From assembly GCA_965229765.1 (NCBI GenBank), contig CBDDJT010000004.1, positions 992,001 through 1,056,000 on the forward strand: 64,000 nt of DNA. Direction: 5' to 3'. The notes below the pieces were generated by a model that saw only the letters and a list, made by a program, of their open reading frames with translations, was not told the DNA's origin and searched no databases. Shown here in pieces: positions 7,604 to 15,441 of the stretch (positions within the stretch are counted from its first letter, which is position 1; each line of letters begins with the position of its first letter). The translations under genes were made by a program, and so were the position numbers. This stretch comes from ASV31 sp965229765. GTDB taxonomy: Bacteria; Pseudomonadota; Alphaproteobacteria; Rhodobacterales; Rhodobacteraceae.

Positions 7604-8488
7604 ATGGCGCTTTCGGACCGTGTCCCCTATCAGGCCCTTGTCGACCGCCCCCGCCTGCATCTGCCCGGCGACGCGCGCATCGCGGTCTGGGTGATCCTGA
7701 ACGTCGAGGAATGGCGCATCGAGGGGCCGATGCCGCGCACCGTTCTGCCGCCACCGATGGGCCAGCCCCTGATCCCCGACGTGCCGAACTGGTCGTGGCA
7801 CGAATACGGGATGCGCGCCGGGTTCTGGCGCCAGCATCAGGCCCTGACATCGCGTGGGATCCCCGTGACGCTGGCGATCAACGGCAATGTCTGCCGGTCC
7901 TATCCGCGCGTGGCGCAGGCCGCGAAGGACGCAGGCTGGGAGTTCATGGGCCACGGGCACCTGCAGGGCCCGATGCACCGGCTGGACGACCAGGAGGCCG
8001 CGATCCGCGCCGCCCTGGACACCATCGAGGACTTCTGCGGCGCCCGCCCGCGCAGCTGGGAAAGCCCCGGGCTGACCGAGACCGACGAGACGCTGGACCT
8101 CTTGCGCAAGCACGGGGTGGAATACGTGGCCGACTGGGTGATCGACGACCTGCCAGAGGTGATCGCCACCCCGCATGGGCCCGTCACCACGATCCCCTAT
8201 ACCGTCGAGACCAACGACATCACCGTCTACGCGCTTCAGGGCCACGACTCGGAGGTCTTCGCCACGCGCGGCAAGGCCCAGTTCGACCGGCTGCATGCCG
8301 AGGGCGCCGGGAACGCGCGCGTCATGGCGATTTCCATTCATCCCTACATCACCGGGGTGCCGCACCGCATCGGCGCGCTGGAGGCTTTGCTGGATCACAT
8401 CAAGGCGCAGGACGGCGTCGCCTGGATGACCGCCAGCGAGATCGGGGACTGGTACGGCGCCGAGATGGCGCGCATCGCAAGGGAGTGA
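7604..8488 (+). CDS. Polysaccharide-deacetylase-family hydrolase (NodB/PuuE-type)
   Basis: A 294-residue NodB-fold protein of the group that includes PuuE allantoinase and cyclic-imide hydrolases rather than true polysaccharide deacetylases. Visible features are VWVILNVEEWRIEG near the N-terminus, SWHEYGMRAGFWR, FMGHGHLQGP as the probable metal-site segment, SWESPGLTETDETLDLL and ISIHPYITG near the C-terminus. It has no signal peptide, so it acts in the cytoplasm. It is likely to open a cyclic amide or imide. A paralogous gene occurs at 21604 in the second block. The gene overlaps nothing and is followed after 5 bp by a cupin gene, suggesting one transcript. Confidence 0.87.
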   Translation: MALSDRVPYQALVDRPRLHLPGDARIAVWVILNVEEWRIEGPMPRTVLPPPMGQPLIPDVPNWSWHEYGMRAGFWRQHQALTSRGIPVTLAINGNVCRSYPRVAQAAKDAGWEFMGHGHLQGPMHRLDDQEAAIRAALDTIEDFCGARPRSWESPGLTETDETLDLLRKHGVEYVADWVIDDLPEVIATPHGPVTTIPYTVETNDITVYALQGHDSEVFATRGKAQFDRLHAEGAGNARVMAISIHPYITGVPHRIGALEALLDHIKAQDGVAWMTASEIGDWYGAEMARIARE

Positions 8489-8493
8489 CCGGG

Positions 8494-9030
8494 ATGGAGA
8501 TCATCGAACCCAGCGTCGAGGAGATGCAGGCGCGGCTGGCGCGCTACCGCGACCTGAAGGCGTCGAAACAGGCCTTCGTCGATACGCGCCTCCCGGAATA
8601 CGAACGCGACATCTACAACGTGATCGGCCGTGGCGTGACAGAGGACGCCTCGCTGACTGCGCATATCACGGATGCCCGCTATTTCTCGATCACCTACGTG
8701 GGCGCCGAGCCGGGCAAGGGCGCGGCCCTGCACGCGCACGAGACGATAGAGGTCTTCATCCCGCTGACCGGGCGCTGGGCGGCCTACTGGGGCGAGGCGG
8801 GCGACAAGGAAATCGCGATCGAGCCCTTCGACGTGATCTCTTTCCCGCCGGGCGTCTACCGGGGCTTTCGCAACATCGGCGACGGACCGGCGATGCTGAT
8901 GGCCATCATCGGCTCCAAGGAAACGACACAGGATGGCGGCCGCGTCGCATGGGCGCCCGAGGTGCTGGCGCGCTCGCACGACACGGGGCTTCAGGTGAAC
9001 GCGGCGGGCGACCTTGAGGAAACCGGCTGA
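8494..9030 (+). CDS. Cupin-domain protein
   Basis: A 178-residue cytoplasmic protein. The cupin motif 1 is seen as AALHAHETIEVFIPLTGRW (about residues 75-93) and motif 2 as FDVISFPPGVYRGFRNIG. The first ATG with a GGGA sequence just upstream is at 8494, five bases after the hydrolase stop. Metal ligands in motif 1 (HAH and Glu) are retained, but motif 2 lacks an evident His, so a binding or isomerase role is as likely as dioxygenase activity. Position at the end of the dctP-hydrolase unit suggests a role in the same pathway. Confidence 0.83.
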   Translation: MEIIEPSVEEMQARLARYRDLKASKQAFVDTRLPEYERDIYNVIGRGVTEDASLTAHITDARYFSITYVGAEPGKGAALHAHETIEVFIPLTGRWAAYWGEAGDKEIAIEPFDVISFPPGVYRGFRNIGDGPAMLMAIIGSKETTQDGGRVAWAPEVLARSHDTGLQVNAAGDLEETG

Positions 9031-9034
9031 CGCC

Positions 9035-9134
9035 TTGCGCCGCGCTGCGCGCGTCGCCCGGCGAACGCGCCCGCGGGGGCATCGAGCCCCCTTGGGCGCG
9101 TGCCTTCGGCGAGAGTATTTTTGAACAGAAGAAG
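9035..9134 (+). repeat. Left arm of a 100-bp imperfect inverted repeat
   Basis: This arm begins 5 bp after the cupin stop. Reverse-complementing 9252-9351 gives a sequence of equal length that shares the start TTGCGCCGCG, a central GTCGCCCG, GGGGCATCGAG, and the end GAGTATTT then AACAGAAGAAG. Conservation is strongest at the two ends. Similar GAGTATTTTT...GAAGAAG tails are, to my knowledge, common intergenic elements in Rhodobacteraceae. Confidence 0.75.
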
Positions 9135-9251
9135 CAAGGGTTCGTTTACCATCCCTGGGTAAGGTGGGTGGGCGGTACAGCCTGGAGAGGCGATGACCGC
9201 AACAGGAGAAGGCCCCTCGCCCCCGGATGGGACGGGGGGCTGATCCTCTGT

Positions 9252-9351
9252 CTTCTTCTGTTGAGAAATACTCCCGCCGGAGGCATGGCGCGCCGGGACT
9301 CGATGCCCCGGCGCGGCATTCATCGGGCGACGCGGCGGAGCCGCGGCGCAA
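9252..9351 (-). repeat. Right arm of the 100-bp imperfect inverted repeat
   Basis: This is the inverted partner of 9035-9134, with a 117-bp loop between the arms. It ends 9 bp before the stop codon of the molybdenum hydroxylase large subunit. The pair fills the space between two convergent genes (9031-9360), where no gene is visible. It could form a large cruciform or act as a bidirectional terminator. Confidence 0.75.
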
Positions 9352-9360
9352 ATCCTGTCG

Positions 9361-11736
9361 TCAGACCCGGCCGAGCGCCTTCAGGATCCGTTCCGGTGTC
9401 ATCGGCATCTGCCAGATGGTGGCGTCCAGCGGGCGGAGCGCGTCGTTGACGGCGTTCATCACCGCGGCCGGGGCGCCGCCCGTGCCGGCCTCGCCCGCGC
9501 CCTTGGCGCCCAGAACGCTGGTGCGGGTGGGGGTTTCGACATGTGCGACGTGGATGTCGGGCATTTCGCCGGCCATGGGTACGAGGTAGTCGGCCATGGA
9601 CGTGTTCAGAAGCTGGCCCTCGGGGGAATAGAGGCATTCCTCGTAGAGCGCGCCGCCGATGCCCTGCACCACGCCGCCGCGGATCTGTTCGTCGACGAGT
9701 TGTGGGTTGATGACGCGGCCGCAGTCCTCTACCGCCCAGAAGTCCAGCACGCGGACGAGGCCGGTGTCGGGGTCGACCTCGACATGGGCGGCCATGGCGC
9801 CGTTGGTGAAGACGAAGGGGAAATCGGTCACGCGGTAGTGGCGCGTGGCGATCAGTTCGGGCGTCAGGTCGGACGGCAGTTCGTTGCCGCGGTAGTAGAC
9901 CGTGCGCGCCAGGTCCGAGAGCGTCATGCGCGGTGTGCCGTTCGCATCGGTGACCGAGCCGTCGCGGATGTCGAGGTCGTCGGGCTTGGCCTGCAGGATC
10001 ACCGCCGCCACGTCGAGGACCTGCGATTTCAGCGCCAGCGCGGCCTGAAGCATCGCCTCGCCGCCGATGCCGGCCCCGCGCGAGGCCCATGTGCCGCCGC
10101 CGTAGGGCACGGTTTCGGTGTCGCCGGTCTTGACCCGCACGCGTTCGATCGGGACGCCGAACACGCCGGCGGCGATCTGGGCGAGGATGGCGTTGGTGCC
10201 CTGGCCCTGTTCCGTGACAGACGAGGCGACCTGAAGCCCGCCGCCCGCGTCGAGCCTCAGCGTGGCACCATCCTGGCTGGCGATGGGGGCGCCGCCGACG
10301 CCGTAGAACATGGGCGAGGGGTTGGTGACCTCGACCATGGAACAAAAGCCGATGCCGCGGTGGATGCCCTGCGCCCTGAGCGCCGCGTTCTCGGCGCGCA
10401 GGCGATCGTAGTCCATCAGCTCCACCAGCGTGTCCATCGCCTTGTGGTGCGACAGGTCGGCGAGCTTCATGCCCGAGGCGCTGGCGCAGGGATAGCCGTC
10501 GTCGCGCATCAGGTTGCGGCGGCGGATCGCCACCGGGTCCATGCCGATGGCGGCGGCGGCGTCTTCGAGCAGGCCATCGCAGATCGCCATGGCGATGGGG
10601 TGGCCCACCGCGCGGTACTGGCACATCATGTTCTTGTTCTGGAACACCACGCGCGCCGTCGCCCGGTAGTTCGGCAGCACATAGGGCGCGCCGGTTAGGT
10701 TCAGCACCTGGTTGGCCTCGATCGCCGAGGTGCGGGGATACATGGAAAACGGGCCGATGCCGGTCAGGTCGTCGAAGGCAAGCGCGGCGATGCCGCCGTC
10801 TGCCGTGACGGCCATGCGGCCCGTGACCACGTGATCGCGGGCGTGAATGTCGGTCATGAAGCTTTCGGCGCGGTCGGCGACGAACTTGACCGGGCGGCGC
10901 AGCACCTTGGCGGCGGCGGCGGTGGCGACCTCGTCCCCGTAGGTGTGGATCTTGATCCCGAACGATCCGCCCACGTCCTCGGCCACCACGCGCACGTTCT
11001 CTTCGGGCAGGCCGAGGTGCTTGGCGAAGATGAACTGCATCATGTGGGGCGCCTGACCCGAGTAGTGGAAGGTCAGGCGGTCCTCGGACGGGTCGAACTC
11101 GGCCACGGCGGCGCGGGGTTCCAGCGTGACGCCGGTGTGCCGGCCGAAGCGGATGGTGCGTTCGACCACGGTGACGTCGTCGCGGGCGAAGGCGGCGTCC
11201 ACGTCGCCCACGTCCACCGTGCGCTCCCACGCGAGGTTGCTGCCGAATTCGGGGTGGATCACCGGGGCGTCCGGCGACAGGGCGGTTTCGGCGTCGCAGG
11301 CGGCCGGAAGCTCCTGATATTCGGCCTCGATCAGCTCGGCGGCGTCCTCGGCCGTCGCGCGGCTGTCGGCGATGACCATGGCCACGGGTTCGCCCTGCCA
11401 GCGGGCGATGTCGACCGCGATGGGGTGCTGGGGGGCAGAGCGCAGGCCGGCAAGGTGCGTCAGCACGCCAACGTAGGGTTCGACGTGCTGCGCCATCTCG
11501 GCGCCGGTAAAGACGGCAATGACGCCGGGGTGCGCGCGGGCCGCCGCAACGTCGATCGAGACGATGCGGGCGTGCGCGTGCGGCGAGCGCAGGAAGGCGG
11601 CGTGGCCCATGCGGGGCAGCTGGATGTCGTCGACGAAGCGGCCGCGGCCTTCGAGCAGGCGGCGCGCATCGGGGCGGGGCACCGTCTTGCCGATATAGGA
11701 GTTCGGGCGGTCGAAGAGGTTCAGGGGGCTGGTCAT
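9361..11736 (-). CDS. Molybdenum hydroxylase (xanthine dehydrogenase/CO dehydrogenase family), molybdopterin-binding large subunit
   Basis: A 791-residue large subunit of the xanthine oxidase family. It has the N-terminal YIGKTVPRPDARRLLEGRG motif, GGSFGIKIHTYGDE, an active-site segment CQYRAVGHP, GQGTNAILAQ and the catalytic glutamate segment KGAGEAGTGG near the C-terminus. It lacks the CO dehydrogenase AYXCSFR signature, so it is probably an N-heterocycle or aldehyde hydroxylase that uses water as the oxygen source. The start overlaps the stop of the iron-sulfur subunit (ATGA). With the two preceding genes it forms the coxM-S-L order. Maturation factors are not encoded in the window. Confidence 0.92.
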   Translation of the reverse strand: MTSPLNLFDRPNSYIGKTVPRPDARRLLEGRGRFVDDIQLPRMGHAAFLRSPHAHARIVSIDVAAARAHPGVIAVFTGAEMAQHVEPYVGVLTHLAGLRSAPQHPIAVDIARWQGEPVAMVIADSRATAEDAAELIEAEYQELPAACDAETALSPDAPVIHPEFGSNLAWERTVDVGDVDAAFARDDVTVVERTIRFGRHTGVTLEPRAAVAEFDPSEDRLTFHYSGQAPHMMQFIFAKHLGLPEENVRVVAEDVGGSFGIKIHTYGDEVATAAAAKVLRRPVKFVADRAESFMTDIHARDHVVTGRMAVTADGGIAALAFDDLTGIGPFSMYPRTSAIEANQVLNLTGAPYVLPNYRATARVVFQNKNMMCQYRAVGHPIAMAICDGLLEDAAAAIGMDPVAIRRRNLMRDDGYPCASASGMKLADLSHHKAMDTLVELMDYDRLRAENAALRAQGIHRGIGFCSMVEVTNPSPMFYGVGGAPIASQDGATLRLDAGGGLQVASSVTEQGQGTNAILAQIAAGVFGVPIERVRVKTGDTETVPYGGGTWASRGAGIGGEAMLQAALALKSQVLDVAAVILQAKPDDLDIRDGSVTDANGTPRMTLSDLARTVYYRGNELPSDLTPELIATRHYRVTDFPFVFTNGAMAAHVEVDPDTGLVRVLDFWAVEDCGRVINPQLVDEQIRGGVVQGIGGALYEECLYSPEGQLLNTSMADYLVPMAGEMPDIHVAHVETPTRTSVLGAKGAGEAGTGGAPAAVMNAVNDALRPLDATIWQMPMTPERILKALGRV

Positions 11737-12212
11737 GCGGTGACCCTTCCTTCGATGACATCGCAGATGGCGTCGACGATGGCCTGATAGCCGGTGCAGC
11801 GGCAGTAGTTGCCGGACAGGTGTTCGCGGATCTCGGCGCGGTCGGCGGTGCCGCCGGTGTCGATGTAATCCAGCGCGCTGGCCAGCATGCCGGGCGTGCA
11901 GTAGCCGCATTGCAGGGCGTTGCGGGCGGTGAAGGCGGCGCGCAGCGCGGCACCGCGGCCGCTGTCGGCCAGCCCCTCGACCGTGGTGACGCTGGCACCG
12001 TCGGCCTGCACGGCCAGCATCAGGCAACTGCGCACCGGCGCGTCGTCGACATGGAGCGTGCAGGCGCCGCAGACGCCGTGTTCGCATCCCACATGGGTGC
12101 CGGTCAGCCCCAGTTCGGCGCGCAGGAAATCGGCGAGGTTCATGCGGACGGGGACGGTGCGGGTGACGCTGTCTCCGTTGACGGTGAGGGTGATGGTGCG
12201 GGTCTGGGTCAT
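11733..12212 (-). CDS. Molybdenum hydroxylase, 2Fe-2S small subunit
   Basis: A 159-residue two-cluster ferredoxin-type subunit. The plant-type cluster ligands are in GCEHGVCGACTLH and the later SCL. The second cluster ligands are in QCGYCTPGML and YCRCTGYQ. It passes electrons from the molybdenum site to the FAD subunit. The ATG at 12212 follows GGAGGC and overlaps the stop of the FAD-subunit gene by four bases. An in-frame ATG at 12230 would extend into that gene and lacks a better ribosome binding site. Confidence 0.94.
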   Translation of the reverse strand: MTQTRTITLTVNGDSVTRTVPVRMNLADFLRAELGLTGTHVGCEHGVCGACTLHVDDAPVRSCLMLAVQADGASVTTVEGLADSGRGAALRAAFTARNALQCGYCTPGMLASALDYIDTGGTADRAEIREHLSGNYCRCTGYQAIVDAICDVIEGRVTA

Positions 12213-13024
12213 GACGTGGCCTCCGCCCATGCGCGGCGCAGCGCGACGCCGGCGAGGTGACGTTTGGTGTCGGGTCCGGCGTGCAGGTCGCCGTCGATGG
12301 GCAGGTCGGCCAGTGCGGCGACGGCGGCGTCAATGTCGCCTGCGGCGAGCGCCTGTTCCGTGGCTGGCGCGCGCAGGGGGCGGTCGCTGACGGCGAAGAA
12401 GGCCACCCGTACCGCATCGCCGGTAGCGGCGATGCAGGCCCCGGCCATGGCATAGTCGCCGTGGCGGCGGGCCAGTTCGTGAAAGCCGAAGCGCCGGCCG
12501 GGGGCGGCCACCGGCACGCGGATGGCGATGACCAGTTCGCCGGGCGCGCGGGCGGTTTCGTAAAGCCCGGTGGCCCAGTCGTCGGCGGCGATCGTGCGGG
12601 ACCCGCCGGGGCCCTGCACCACCACCTCTCCGCCCAGCGCAAGCAGGACGGCGGGCATTTCCGCCGCCGGGTCGGCCAGCGCAAGGCTGCCGCCCAGCGT
12701 GCCGCGCGTGCGGATCGCGGGATGCGCGATATGGGGCAGGGCACGGGCCATGAGCGGCACGCCGTCCATGACCGGCGCGCTGTGTTCAAGGGTGGCATAG
12801 CGGGTCATCGCGCCGATGGTCAGCCAGCCGTCCCCGGACGTGATCCCGGCCAGGTCGCCGAGGCCGTTCAGATCGACAAGGAGCGCGGGTGCGGCAATGC
12901 GGAAGTTCATCATCGGCATAAGGCTTTGCCCGCCGGCAAGTGCGGTGGCGTCCTCTTGCGCGAGCAGCGCAAGCGCTTCTTCGACACTGCCGGGCCGTTC
13001 GTACCGGAAGTCCGGTGCCTTCAT
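12209..13024 (-). CDS. Molybdenum hydroxylase, FAD-binding medium subunit
   Basis: A 271-residue CoxM/NdhF-type flavoprotein. FAD-binding motifs LAGGQSLMPMMNFR (about residues 31-44) and TRGTLGGSLALADPAAEMPA (about residues 107-126) are intact. It is the first gene of the three-gene hydroxylase operon. Its start lies 121 bp from the divergent OsmC gene, and the candidate TetR operator at 13098-13113 sits between them. The TetR protein encoded at 14178 therefore probably regulates the hydroxylase. Confidence 0.93.
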   Translation of the reverse strand: MKAPDFRYERPGSVEEALALLAQEDATALAGGQSLMPMMNFRIAAPALLVDLNGLGDLAGITSGDGWLTIGAMTRYATLEHSAPVMDGVPLMARALPHIAHPAIRTRGTLGGSLALADPAAEMPAVLLALGGEVVVQGPGGSRTIAADDWATGLYETARAPGELVIAIRVPVAAPGRRFGFHELARRHGDYAMAGACIAATGDAVRVAFFAVSDRPLRAPATEQALAAGDIDAAVAALADLPIDGDLHAGPDTKRHLAGVALRRAWAEATS

Positions 13025-13097
13025 GGCCGTATCCTCCCCCCAATGTGATCGGGGCCGCGTGCGGTGCCGCTTGCCCTCTGATGTATGCCTGTTCTAA

Positions 13098-13113
13098 TTT
13101 ATCGCTCTATAAA
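13098..13113. promoter_or_regulatory. Candidate TetR operator, copy 4
   Basis: TTTATC-N4-TATAAA, with one further complementary base on each side. It lies 74 bp upstream of the FAD-subunit start and 33 bp upstream of the OsmC start, in position to block both divergent promoters. Confidence 0.7.
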
Positions 13114-13145
13114 TAACTGGCAAGCGCCAATTGGAGGGATGTGTG

Positions 13146-13610
13146 ATGGTTCAGGTGAAGCCGAAGACCACGGTACAGATGAAGATGTCGGCCACGGGGC
13201 AGACGCATGGGCGCACGCAGGTGCGGGTGCGCGACCTGACCGGCATCGTGGACGAACCGGCGGAACGGGGCGGCAGCAATCTTGCGCCGACGCCGACAGA
13301 GACGCTGATGGCGTCGCTGATGGGATGCACCAACGTGATTGCCAAGCGCATTGCCCACGGCATGGGCGTGCAGATGGGCGAACTGAAGATAGAGCTGACC
13401 GCCGATTTCGACCGGCGCGGCACGATGCTGTTGCACGAGGTCGACCGGCCGTTCGACAATATCGTGCTGGACATCGCGGTGGCCACGGACGCCACGCCCG
13501 AGCAGATCGAGGCGATCAAGACCGACCTTGCGAAGTTCTGTCCCATCGCCAAGGTGATCCGCGGAAATGGCGCGACGATCACCGAGAACTGGACGACAAC
13601 CCCCCTTTGA
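13146..13610 (+). CDS. OsmC-family protein
   Basis: A 154-residue OsmC/Ohr-superfamily protein with both conserved cysteines: one in LMGCTNVIAKR (about residue 60) and one in KFCPIAKVI (about residue 133). Members reduce organic hydroperoxides or handle reactive sulfur species through a Cys pair. The ATG at 13146 has GGAGG eight bases upstream; earlier in-frame TTG and GTG codons overlap it. It is followed after 11 bp by a peroxiredoxin-like gene, and a second OsmC gene is at 14822. This suggests the pathway produces peroxide or other reactive electrophiles. Confidence 0.9.
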   Translation: MVQVKPKTTVQMKMSATGQTHGRTQVRVRDLTGIVDEPAERGGSNLAPTPTETLMASLMGCTNVIAKRIAHGMGVQMGELKIELTADFDRRGTMLLHEVDRPFDNIVLDIAVATDATPEQIEAIKTDLAKFCPIAKVIRGNGATITENWTTTPL

Positions 13611-13621
13611 AAGGACTGACG

Positions 13622-14143
13622 ATGTCGATGAAACCGATGCCGGGCACGCCCGCGCCGGCGCTGACCCTGCCGCTTGCGGGTGGCGGTACCTATGATCTGG
13701 CCGCCCAAACGCCGGGTGCGGCGACGATGGTGATCTTCTACCGTGGCCTGCATTGCCCGGTGTGCGAGGGCTACCTTGGCAAGGTGGCCGCCGCCGCGCC
13801 GGCCTTTGCCGAAAAGGGCATGCCCATCGTGCTGGTGTCGATGGATCCAGAGGACCGCGCGGTGAAGGCCAAGGCGGACTGGGGGCTGGCCGACCTGCCC
13901 GTGGCCTATGGCCTGACCGAGGCGCAGGCGCGCGAGTGGGGGCTATACGTCACCAACTCGATCAAGGAGGCGGAAACCGCCGTGTTCTGCGAGCCCGGCA
14001 CCTTCTGGGTGAAGCCCGACGGTTCGCTGTACCTGATCGACATCGCGTCGATGCCCTTTGCGCGGCCCGATCTGGACATCCTGCTGGGCCGGGTGGCGGC
14101 CATCGGCAACGACTATCCGGCGCGGGGCACGCGCGAGGGATGA
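13622..14143 (+). CDS. Peroxiredoxin-like thioredoxin-fold protein
   Basis: A 173-residue AhpC/TSA-like protein. The segment FYRGLHCPVCEGYL near residue 48 carries a CxxC pair in the place of the peroxidatic cysteine region, followed by SMDPEDRAVKAKADWGL. The C-terminus has FCEPGTFWVKPDGSLY. It forms one unit with the OsmC gene upstream under the operator at 13098. A role in removing peroxide or as a thiol oxidoreductase is likely; the exact activity is not determined. Confidence 0.85.
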   Translation: MSMKPMPGTPAPALTLPLAGGGTYDLAAQTPGAATMVIFYRGLHCPVCEGYLGKVAAAAPAFAEKGMPIVLVSMDPEDRAVKAKADWGLADLPVAYGLTEAQAREWGLYVTNSIKEAETAVFCEPGTFWVKPDGSLYLIDIASMPFARPDLDILLGRVAAIGNDYPARGTREG

Positions 14144-14177
14144 GTTCCGGCGGGGGCGGGTGCCTGTGCGCCTGCCC

Positions 14178-14837
14178 CTACCACCTGATGGGCGAGGTGC
14201 CGTCGCAAAGCGTGGCAAGCTGCGCCCGGAAGGCATCGACCGAGGTTTCGATGACAAAGCGTTTCCGGTCGAGCGTGCCGCCCTCGTAGATCAGCTTGCG
14301 CACGCCGTAATAATAGATGCCGCCGTGCATCACCCAGGCGTATTCCACTTCCTGCGGCAGGGGCGTCAGGTCGTCCAGCCCGTCGGCGTGGCGGCATTCG
14401 CGCACGATCGGGTCAAGGATGCGTTCTCGCACCCGGCCAAGATAGCGGCGGTTGATGTCCACGCCCTTCAGCCCCGAGAACAGGAAGATCCGCATCCAGT
14501 CGCGGCGAAACACCACGTCGGTATAGCTGTCGTAGAAATCGATCAGGCGTTCGCGCAGCGGCAGCGAGCGGTCGGCGATCATCGCGTCCCAGTCGTCGCG
14601 CCAGCGGTTGACGTAGACGGTCTCGTAGACCTCGCCGATCAGGTCTTCCTTGGACGGGAAATAGCGGTAAAGCAGCGGCTGGGTGACGCCAAGGCGGCGG
14701 GCCAGTTCGCGGGTCGAGCTTTCAAAGCCTTCTTCGGCGAAGAACTCGACGGCGGCGGCGATGAATTCCTGCCGCCGTTCGTCGAAGTTCAGACGTTTGC
14801 GTCTTTGCCCTGACTGTGCTGTCACGCTTGATGCCAT
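14178..14837 (-). CDS. TetR-family transcriptional regulator
   Basis: A 219-residue TetR regulator. The DNA-binding domain lies at about residues 17-68, with the helix-turn-helix in STRELARRLGVTQPLLYRYF followed by PSKEDLIGEVYE. The rest is an all-helical ligand domain. I place the start at the ATG at 14837, which overlaps the end of the upstream OsmC gene by 16 bases; a GTG at 14825 overlapping that gene's TGA is the alternative. It is co-transcribed with OsmC from the promoter holding operator copy 5. It probably represses its own operon and the other promoters that carry TTTAKM-N4-GATAAA palindromes. Confidence 0.9.
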   Translation of the reverse strand: MASSVTAQSGQRRKRLNFDERRQEFIAAAVEFFAEEGFESSTRELARRLGVTQPLLYRYFPSKEDLIGEVYETVYVNRWRDDWDAMIADRSLPLRERLIDFYDSYTDVVFRRDWMRIFLFSGLKGVDINRRYLGRVRERILDPIVRECRHADGLDDLTPLPQEVEYAWVMHGGIYYYGVRKLIYEGGTLDRKRFVIETSVDAFRAQLATLCDGTSPIRW

Positions 14838-15313
14838 TCGCCGTCCAGTTTCAGCCGGTGCCCTACGTTCAGCCCCTGTGCCAGTGTCTGTTCGATGAAA
14901 CAACCTTTCTTGGCGCAGTCGAGAAGGTGGCGCAACCGGTCCGGGCTGGCGTCAGCGTCGATATCGACGTCAAGATCGAAGCCCTCGGGCGCGGTGACAT
15001 AGGGGTCGTTGCCCTGCTGTTCGCCTTTCCAGTGCAGGCGCGCGTGCACCTCGACATGGCGCAGGTCGATCTTCAGGCGCTTGGCGAAGGCGCGGATCTG
15101 GGTCATCAGGCAGCCGGTCAGCGCGGCGGTGAAGAGCGCCAGCGGCGGCGGGGCGGTGCCGTCGCCACCGTGGAACGGGCCCTCGTCGGTGGCCAGTTCG
15201 AAGCTTTCCTGCATCATCGGCCATTCCACCGAGATGTCGTTGCGCATCTTCCCCGAGGACCTTCCGGTGCCGTGAAAGATCACCTCGAACGTCTTTGTTC
15301 CGTCGCCTGACAT
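14822..15313 (-). CDS. OsmC-family protein (second copy)
   Basis: A 163-residue OsmC/Ohr-superfamily protein. One cysteine is in LTGCLMTQIRAF (about residue 68) and the second in CAKKGCFIEQTL (about residue 140), the usual pair. It differs clearly in sequence from the OsmC at 13146, so it is not a recent duplicate. It is the first gene of a two-gene unit with the TetR regulator. It is divergent from the cyclase-family gene across operator copy 5. Confidence 0.9.
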   Translation of the reverse strand: MSGDGTKTFEVIFHGTGRSSGKMRNDISVEWPMMQESFELATDEGPFHGGDGTAPPPLALFTAALTGCLMTQIRAFAKRLKIDLRHVEVHARLHWKGEQQGNDPYVTAPEGFDLDVDIDADASPDRLRHLLDCAKKGCFIEQTLAQGLNVGHRLKLDGEWHQA

Positions 15314-15355
15314 GCATGACTCCTGTTTCCGCGCTGGCCGTAGCCTATCACCGGA

Positions 15356-15371
15356 TTTATCATGCGATAAA
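15356..15371. promoter_or_regulatory. Candidate TetR operator, copy 5 (perfect palindrome)
   Basis: TTTATC-ATGC-GATAAA, with matching A and T just outside (15355-15372). It lies 43 bp upstream of the OsmC-tetR start and 71 bp upstream of the cyclase gene. Being upstream of the tetR operon, it is the copy expected for autoregulation. Confidence 0.75.
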
Positions 15372-15441
15372 TAAGATTCGGGGTGCGGTGCCTGCCGGTG
15401 AACGGCAACGTGATCGGCCCCGGCCGGGAGGAGAGAAAGAC

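Noticed and set aside
6395..8398. Long open frame antisense to the TRAP binding protein and NodB-type hydrolase
   Set aside because: It runs opposite two well-supported genes and has no recognisable product. GC-rich codon bias commonly leaves such antisense frames open.
9361..12798. One very long open frame that might suggest a fused molybdenum hydroxylase
   Set aside because: The frame is open by chance through the small and FAD subunit genes. Separate starts with ATGA overlaps and full-length subunits in other frames show three distinct genes.
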